A program made the translations under genes and the position numbers. From the NCBI GenBank assembly GCA_034336665.1, contig CM067566.1, forward strand, positions 26,566,330 through 26,630,329: a DNA stretch of 64,000 nt. The letters are read 5' to 3'. The notes beneath the pieces were generated by a model. That model was given only the letters and a program-made list of their open reading frames with translations, was not told the origin of the DNA and searched no databases. Origin of the DNA: Luscinia megarhynchos. Its lineage: Eukaryota > Chordata > Aves > Passeriformes > Turdidae. The number at the start of each line of letters is the position of its first letter. The first letter of the stretch is position 1. This document shows positions 57,840 to 64,000 of the stretch, piece by piece.

Positions 57840-60800
57840 GTAAATATTCCTCAGTCCTCTAAGCCTCTCCACCCCTAATTCTTCATAAATCTGTATTTAA
57901 ACTGGCTTCATTCTGTCCACAATAACAAATGGCACATGATTGCCAGCTGATCACAGACCTGGTTTTTCTACTTTTCCCTCTGGCAGGCTATGACCAGCCC
58001 TACTGAGAGGGCAGCACTTTTGCTGGCCCATATTGGCCACTTTGGCTCTCCTGTGCTGCTATAAGCTCCCACACACTTGTGTGAGTGTGCAGGGAAAGTG
58101 ATGTGCCAGCTCCAGCAGTCCCAGGGCAGAGCAGTGCGGGTCAGGCTGCCTGTGTGGGCTCCCTCTGTCCTCCCGCGCTCACCAGGGGCTCCCGACATCT
58201 GCTCAGCTAATTCATGGTGATGGGAGGGCAGGGCAGGCCGTGCCACAGGCTGCCAAATATAGAAAGGGCCCGTAGACCGAGGAAACTCTGGGCAGGAGTG
58301 GAAAATTATTTCAAAGACAGTCTGGATTCCTGGTGCCGGTTTATTGCAGAGAGTGCCAATTTCACTCAGAGGGCCTAGGTGCTTGTTTATTGTACAGGTC
58401 ATTTGGTAGGCTGAAACCACAAATATATTTCCTTGGTGAGCTCCTCCTTTTATAGGGTTTGGATCCTCTAATTTTCCATCTGAGAGCTGGACCTGCACCA
58501 ACCCACCTGCAAACTACCTAGACTTGCAGATCTGTAACTGGAGATTGCATCTGAAAACCAGTGCCATCTACAACATCTAGTTCAGTGAATTGCAGTTATA
58601 GCTGGCTAGAAGCCTTCTGTACATTTTGGCTAGAGGCAGACGTGATGTACAAGCTCCTGCTCTGGCCCTTTGCAGAAATTGAAGTCAGATGTAAAATGCA
58701 AGATTTAGTCTTGGGAAGTGGTTTCCAAATTTCAGCTGTAAGCTTGCTTGAAGGCTGACAAGGCTGCTGGTTTCCTGACCATGGCTGTAAGAAGGTGTGA
58801 GATGCCTGTGACCCAGCAGCCAGGGTGTGGAATTCAGTGGTCTGCAGTAGAGCCGTGTTTGCCTTTGGGGCTGGAAAGCTGTGGTGCGGATTGGGAGCTA
58901 TCTCTAACTTCTGTCTTTCACCTCTTGATTTGACAAACAGAAGTCAGCAAGCAAACACTTAACATTTCAAAGGAAAGCCATTTACTATTCCTGGGGCAAA
59001 GCTTTGGCTTTTAACAAGGGCAAATTTCCTGGGACATCAGCAGGTCTGAAATAGAAAAGAAAGCTGCTCTGGATCCTCTCTGCTTCCTCTCACATCCCTG
59101 TGCTGAGGCTGTTTTGTGTATTCACATGCTATTTATTTGTGTCTTTTTGCAGGACCATTCCTAACATTTTGCCAGCTTCCTCTGCCAACTATTGTTCCCA
59201 CTAGGAACGAAATGGTGGTCCAGCTGTATTCCAATTTCACACTCAAATGCTCTGGGGACAGCGAAGTGAGCTGGCAGTACCCAGTGACCGAGGGAAACCA
59301 CAGGATAGACATTAGACATGAGGAAAACAACAGCGGCCTCTTCGTGACAGTGCTCGAAGTAGGGAACGCCTCGGCCGCCCATACGGGCTCCTATGTTTGC
59401 TACTACAACCACACTCAGGTGGAGGATGGGGAAGTGGAAGGGAAGGAAATCTACATCTATGTGCCTGGTAAGTGGGGCATGCCACAGCCGTGCCTGGAGC
59501 TTTGGGTGGGAGAGGTGAACCATGGATGTGCAGAGGAGGTGTGCTGCTGGTGGCAATTTACTGTCCAAGGAGGAGAAATAACCCCAGGGCCACTTCCTCA
59601 TGTGTAAATCAACACCAACCCCTGTAAATCTATGGATATGCTTTCCCTTCTTCCTATTGGTTTTCTCATTTTAATAAGAGTTTTAGTTCTCAAGAAGAGT
59701 GATGAACTCAGAACTTCAGAGCTGAGGTCTTCTGCCCACCAGGGGCTGGAGAGCAGACCTTGGTGGCCAGGTCAGCTCATCTGTGGGAGGTTTGCCTGGC
59801 TCCCAGGTGGGGATTAACAGAAATGCCAGTCTTCTCAGGGGCCACTTGGGGGGATATTCTGGGATGTGTACCGACCAAACCAGTGCCGTGCATGATACTA
59901 AAGCTTCTGCCAGATGAGGAAGGCAATGCCTTGTTCTTAACCTGAATTAGGCTTGAATTGAGGACTGGAAAAAGCTCATGTGTGGACAGGGCCTGGGAAG
60001 TGTGAAGCAGTGGAGATGTCTTGAGGATGGCTGTCAGAAGGAGGGGAAAGGAGTGCTCCTGCTGGCCAGTCCGACACAAGATTAAACACATGGTGCTATT
60101 GTGCAGTGCCCTGTAATTTTCAAGTCAAACACAGACTTTCCCAGGCCCTGTGTTGCATTTCTCTTTGGTGGTGGAAAACTGTTGGACTCAGAAAAAATGG
60201 CATCCCTTCTTTTTGGAAGCACCTATTTACAGCTTTGCCCTCCCACCCCCGTGTTCTGACTGGAAATCTGCTTAAAGGCTTTCCCCAATCTCTATGGGAT
60301 GAAAATCTTTATTGTCATAGCTGAGATAGGCACCAAAGGCTGAGCCACGACTGACTGCTTTTGTAAAGCCCTGTCTGGATGTTTCCTCAGCATTGGCTGG
60401 GCTTCAGGGCATGAGGGTCACAACTGCAAGGCCAGAAGAGATCAAGCCACTGGATTTGCAGTAAATATTTTGAACAGGGAGCAAAAGAGAGAAGAACTGC
60501 AGCATGTTCTGAAGGAGATGATGTCTGCAATGGCAAGGAAGATTCTGGAGGGGCAAAAAGCCAGGAAGAAATAACAGGACGTGTTTTTAAGGCTATTTTG
60601 CAGCAGCATTAAGTTTTTGCTGTTGACAGTGTATGATTCAAGGACAGTGATTCTTCCCAGACTTTCTCTCCATTTGCCACAATAAATGTAAGGGGTTTGC
60701 GTTCGTTCTTGAAGCAAGATGTTTCAGCAGAGGCTGCCAGCTTTGGCACATATATCTCAATATCCAAGCAGCTCTAACCAAATTACCAGAAGATGTTGTT

Positions 60801-63251
60801 TATGTTAAGCAGTCTTGCAACTCACTCAGGAGAGGAATATAAAGGCACGAGATGGAAGATTTCTTCAAGAGGACTTTTTGGTTTGGTTTTCGAAAGTCTC
60901 TAGACATCAGCCTACCAGATTTGCAGGGCAGTGACACCCTGTAATTTTTTCCACTTGTTAACCATCAAGATGTCATAAATGCAGAAACATATCCTTTCCT
61001 CCAAATTATAGAGAATGTCTCTGTTTCCACTATAAACTTTGTCTTTACAATTGTTTTTCCTGCAATGAATTAGGAGGGCAATGGGTGGCAGCAACCCACT
61101 TTAGCCAGGGAGGATTACTTTGGGACTTCATACAATATCCTATTTTCACTAACAGTACATAGAAAACCAAACTAGGTGAATCTTGTTTCTGCTTTAAATT
61201 ACAGTGGGAAAATGAATACATGGAGTTGGCAGCATTTTTGGGATGGAGTGCTGTGCTTGGAATATTGCTACAAAGAGCCTGCCAGTGCAGCAGAAAGTCT
61301 ATTGTTGGAGGGATTTGGATTGCTATTTATTAAATTTTATTATAAAGCTTTGCACAGAAGCTGCAGGCTAGCAGGGATTATTTGTTTATTCTGAATGGCC
61401 AAATGGAGACGATTTGAGGGCTGTGCTTTTTATGCGTAATGTTATGCAATTATGTTTTAAACTCAGACTTTGGATTGGCTGGGGAGGGAAGTTGGCATGT
61501 ATTTTGTTGACTTTAAAAGAAATAAAACTACTAGGTCCTTGTTTGCTTTTTTTCCTAGTTGAATACCATATTTTGAAAACCACATGCAGTGACCATAATT
61601 AACTATGTCTCATAACTGTTATGTTGGACATGTTAGAAATACATGAAGATAAGTACCTTGAACTATTTTTGATGAAATGTGGCTTTAGTGGTGTTCAACA
61701 TAAACAACATGAAACTGACTTCTACTTTTTTTCTTACTTGGAAAGTGTTTGGAATTTTTTTTATATTTTTATTTCCCTCCCTGCTTATGTACTGGTTAGG
61801 AGACAGCTACTAATAAAAAAGGGGAAAAACATGTAACTTGAAATCATGTGAGTTGTGATTAATAACATAACATTTTTGGGGGAGGATCTTTTGTCTTTAT
61901 CATTTTGCACTCTGAATTGTCACAAAGGAGCCTATGCTCTCTCCTGTTTTGTGCTTAGGAGAGATGTTTCATTGCATGCCACATCAAATAGCTGAAATGA
62001 GATAATACATGAAATTAGCAAACCATACCTGCAATACCGTGAAACACTGGGGGAATGAACATAAGTTTCACTTATGACTTATAAGTGATCATTGAGATGC
62101 ACTTCTTGTGCATGGACTTGCTACAAACAAGACAGTGTAAGATTACCTCTTGTTTTTTTACAGACCCAGACATGCCTTTTGTTCCTTCTATACCAGAAGA
62201 CCAGTTCATCCTAGTAGAAGAAGGTGACCCTGCAGTTATCCCTTGTCGGACAAGTGACCCAGATGCTCAAGTGACTTTAGTTAACAGTTTAGACAAGCCT
62301 GTGCATGCTTTATATGACACCAAACAAGGCTTCATAGGCAATTTTCCTGCTGGCTCATACACATGCAAAACAATGGCTAAAGGCGTGGAGTTCAAGTCTG
62401 ATGAGTTCCTCATCTATATTATAAGAGGTATTTATTCCTTTTCAGTTAAAAAAGCAGAAAAAGTGATTGTGTTCTTTCTTCACACTGTGAGTGCACCAGC
62501 ATCACAGGTTTATATCAGATATTTCTCGAATGATGAGCTCCTTGCTCTTCTGGCAGTACTGCCAGTTACTTAGCTGTAAGTTTACTTACAATTTTGATGA
62601 GAATAACGTCTCCCTAACTTTGTCCTCTCTCCAAAATTATTGCAAGAAAAATGTTTTGTAGTCCATGCATTTTCATCCTATTTGCTGAAACACAAATTAA
62701 AAGGCTAGAGTTTCCCAGTGGCTTTGAGCTGTCAAACTCAGGATAGTCTGAAAAACATAATGATTTAATTATTTTGAAAACATTTTTCCTGGCCATCATG
62801 GAATTCTCAAACACAGTCACTGATCAGCAAAATGGAAATGGCTTTTATACCCAATGCCTTTTTCTAGAAGGATTTGAGATAGGAGCCTGTAATTAAAATT
62901 TTATTTGTGGATCATTTCTTTGTGGAATGGAATTCAATGCCTGTGCATTCATGCTTTAAATACAAATTGTTTATATTATTATAGATCAGCAGTACTTTTA
63001 ATGAATTTTCAAGGTGATTCCCCAGTGAAGGAAATGAAATGGAAATCTTCCTCTGAAACTGCACGATGTGAAAATTGTAATCTTTTAAAAACTAAATGAG
63101 ATCTCTCTCTCTTCTCTTAGCTACTTCACAGCTGCCTGTTGAAATTGAAGCTCTTAAAACCGTCTACAAAACTGGCGAGACAATTGTAGTAACTTGTGTG
63201 GTCTTTGACAATGAGGTGGTTAATTTACAGTGGAATTATCCTGGCAAAGTG
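57791..63251 (+). CDS. PDGFRA: PDGFRA, platelet-derived growth factor receptor alpha (exons 2-5, 5' part)
   Basis: Coding segments 57791-57839, 59153-59467, 62164-62427 and 63121-63251 join, all with GT-AG introns, into 759 bases (253 codons), the same junction position (c.759) I recall for human PDGFRA. PDGFRA is a type I membrane receptor tyrosine kinase that binds PDGF dimers and drives proliferation and migration of mesenchymal, neural-crest and oligodendrocyte-precursor cells. Residues 1-23 form the signal peptide, with mature Q24. Ig1 has C49/C99 and W57. Ig2 has C149/C189. Ig3 begins near 213 with C235 and W248. Sequons include N44-F-T, N75-N-S, N88-A-S and N102-H-T. Ig3 onward, the transmembrane segment and the kinase lie beyond the right edge. 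The start codon has G at -3 and +4. The identification is firm. Confidence 0.96.
57840..59152 (+). other. PDGFRA: PDGFRA intron 2
   Basis: A GTAAAT donor and a TTTTTGCAG acceptor bound 1.3 kb of mixed-composition DNA. A 177-codon open frame on the minus strand (57968-58501) is unrecognised. No other structure is seen. Confidence 0.85.
59153..59467 (+). CDS. PDGFRA: PDGFRA exon 3 (end of signal peptide, Ig1)
   Basis: The 315-base exon (phase 1 at both ends) finishes the signal peptide and encodes Ig-like domain 1, ending at the YIYVP linker before Ig2. The two Ig cysteines are C49 and C99, with W57 in the core. The segment [14 protein letters not shown] and the CYYNHTQ stretch are nearly identical to human. 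One residue fewer than human lies between the cysteines. The frame stays open into the intron to 59607, which is read-through. Confidence 0.95.
59468..62163 (+). other. PDGFRA: PDGFRA intron 3
   Basis: The intron runs from GTAAGTGGG to TTTTTTTACAG and holds ordinary AT-rich sequence. No exon, repeat or regulatory motif stands out. Confidence 0.85.
62164..62427 (+). CDS. PDGFRA: PDGFRA exon 4 (Ig2)
   Basis: The 264-base exon (phase 1 at both ends) begins by completing the D122 codon of DPDMPFVP and encodes Ig2 with C149 in VIPCRT and C189 in GSYTCKT. Ig1-Ig3 of PDGF receptors bind the ligand, chiefly Ig2 and Ig3. The human sequon near residue 179 is absent (IGNFPAG). The donor is AGAG|GTATTT, so the open frame beyond it to 62573 is intronic. 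Confidence 0.95.
62428..63120 (+). other. PDGFRA: PDGFRA intron 4
   Basis: AT-rich intron with GTATTT donor and a TCTCTCTCTTCTCTTAG acceptor with a strong pyrimidine tract. Nothing else is visible. Confidence 0.85.
63121..63251 (+). CDS. PDGFRA: PDGFRA exon 5 (start of Ig3)
   Basis: The 131-base exon enters in phase 1, reads [20 protein letters not shown] and continues through C235 and W248 of Ig3, ending after PGKV in phase 0 at [17 protein letters not shown] and ETIVVTC are shared with human PDGFRA. Later exons are outside the window. Confidence 0.94.
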
Positions 63252-64000
63252 GTAAATATCTCTCTCTTTTTTCTTTTTTTTTTTTCCACAATGTTTGTAG
63301 TTGCTTATTAGGCAAGCAAGTGGGGCTGTAAAATATTATTCTCTTATCTGAATGAGGACAGCTGAGGAGAGAAAACCAAGTAAGTTCTTTTAATTTTAGG
63401 TTACCATAAAAGAAAGTCAGTCACAAAAGGTAAATTTGCTGTTAGTAACTAAGCAAAGCATGGGCAGAAAGTGAGGTATGGCTGAGGAAGGAATGCTGTA
63501 TCTCAGGTCTTGTGCTGCAGCAAAAAAATAAATATTGTGAAAATAGATGTATATTGGACATCTGAGTAGAGCTCTGCTGCTGAAGGTCTGAACCTCTAAA
63601 ACAGCTTTCAACAAACAGCTTTCAAACTTTCAAATCCTGGTTCTTTGGGATAATAAAGGACAATGAAGAATCAAGTCTATAATCTTAGGTGTTCTTCATT
63701 ATGCAGATATAATTAAAATGATTCTTACAGTCTCTGAATTTACTAATGAGAAACATCTAGTAAGAAAATTTAAAAAGTTTTATAGAACCCTGAAAATTTT
63801 CAATTTTTTTTTTTTTTTTCTGCTAGTTAAGTAAGACTGGTTGAATATCCTTTTGCAGTGAAAACTTTTATTCAGTGAAACTTGGCTAGGGCCAGTCTCA
63901 GGCAATTTCAGAGTATCCCATGCAAAAATCTGGTTGCTGAAGGAATGATGTAATTGAAGTGTACCTAGTTGTTACTCCAAATACCCTCTTTTATTAAAGT
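63252..64000 (+). other. PDGFRA: PDGFRA intron 5 (partial)
   Basis: From the GTAAAT donor to the window edge no match to the expected exon 6 (KGKGITML-like in human) is found. There is a T-run around 63803-63819 and an AATAAA at 63652. The intron continues past the edge. Confidence 0.8.

Noticed and set aside
58180..58200. CTCF-like CACCAGGGGCTCC in intron 2 (and a similar site near 59729)
   Set aside because: Both lack one G of the GGGGGC core, so the essential GGC triplet is out of register with the consensus.
59116..59152. ATG upstream of PDGFRA exon 3 as an alternative start
   Set aside because: These bases are the intron 2 acceptor region, including the pyrimidine tract and CAG. Joining exon 2 restores the known signal peptide.
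1..64000. CRISPR arrays, phage or bacterial operons, tRNA or rRNA genes, endogenous retroviral genes
   Set aside because: No regular spacer-repeat array, cloverleaf, rRNA-like block, or gag/pol/env-like reading frame was seen. Spliced vertebrate genes show that the window is nuclear vertebrate DNA.

Overview
This is a vertebrate genomic window, most likely from a bird. Two spliced, intron-containing genes can be read on the + strand: the homeobox gene GSX2 (complete, two coding exons, 13826-14805) and the 5' part of PDGFRA (noncoding exon 1 near 50.2-50.56 kb, then coding exons 2-5 at 57791-63251; the gene runs off the right edge). The order GSX2 then PDGFRA on the same strand is the conserved arrangement beside KIT and KDR in jawed vertebrates. 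The bird assignment rests on clear but diverged similarity to the mammalian proteins, a short gap of about 35 kb between the two genes, no visible L1/Alu-type repeats, and small GC-rich islands in an AT-rich background. A non-avian reptile is not excluded.

Layout. 1-8.7 kb: AT-rich intergenic DNA without a supportable gene; CHIC2, expected next to GSX2, is not in the window. 8.8-13.6 kb: GC-rich islets alternating with AT-rich blocks dense in TAAT cores, the likely upstream regulatory field of GSX2. 13.62-15.6 kb: GSX2 with TATA-like promoter, short intron and 3' UTR. 15.6-22 kb: GC-rich islands, candidate conserved blocks and a 31-bp minisatellite (21286-21594). 22-46 kb: long intergenic stretch with only simple repeats and one striking TAAT cluster (35.03-35.06 kb). 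46-50.2 kb: GC-rich upstream field of PDGFRA with a strong CTCF-like site at 46610. 50.2-64 kb: PDGFRA exon 1, a 7.2-kb first intron with a large CpG-rich island, and exons 2-5 encoding the signal peptide, Ig1, Ig2 and the start of Ig3.

Function. GSX2 is a nuclear patterning factor of the ventral telencephalon. PDGFRA is a cell-surface receptor tyrosine kinase for PDGF ligands; only its N-terminal extracellular part is encoded here. The two genes share no pathway evident from the sequence. The DNA between them must keep their regulation separate, so the CTCF-like sites are of interest. The most notable observation is a short upstream ORF in PDGFRA exon 1 whose peptide appears conserved with the human 5' UTR (recalled from memory, not searched). 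I found no new multi-gene system. Boundaries of GC-rich islands and candidate regulatory blocks were judged by eye.
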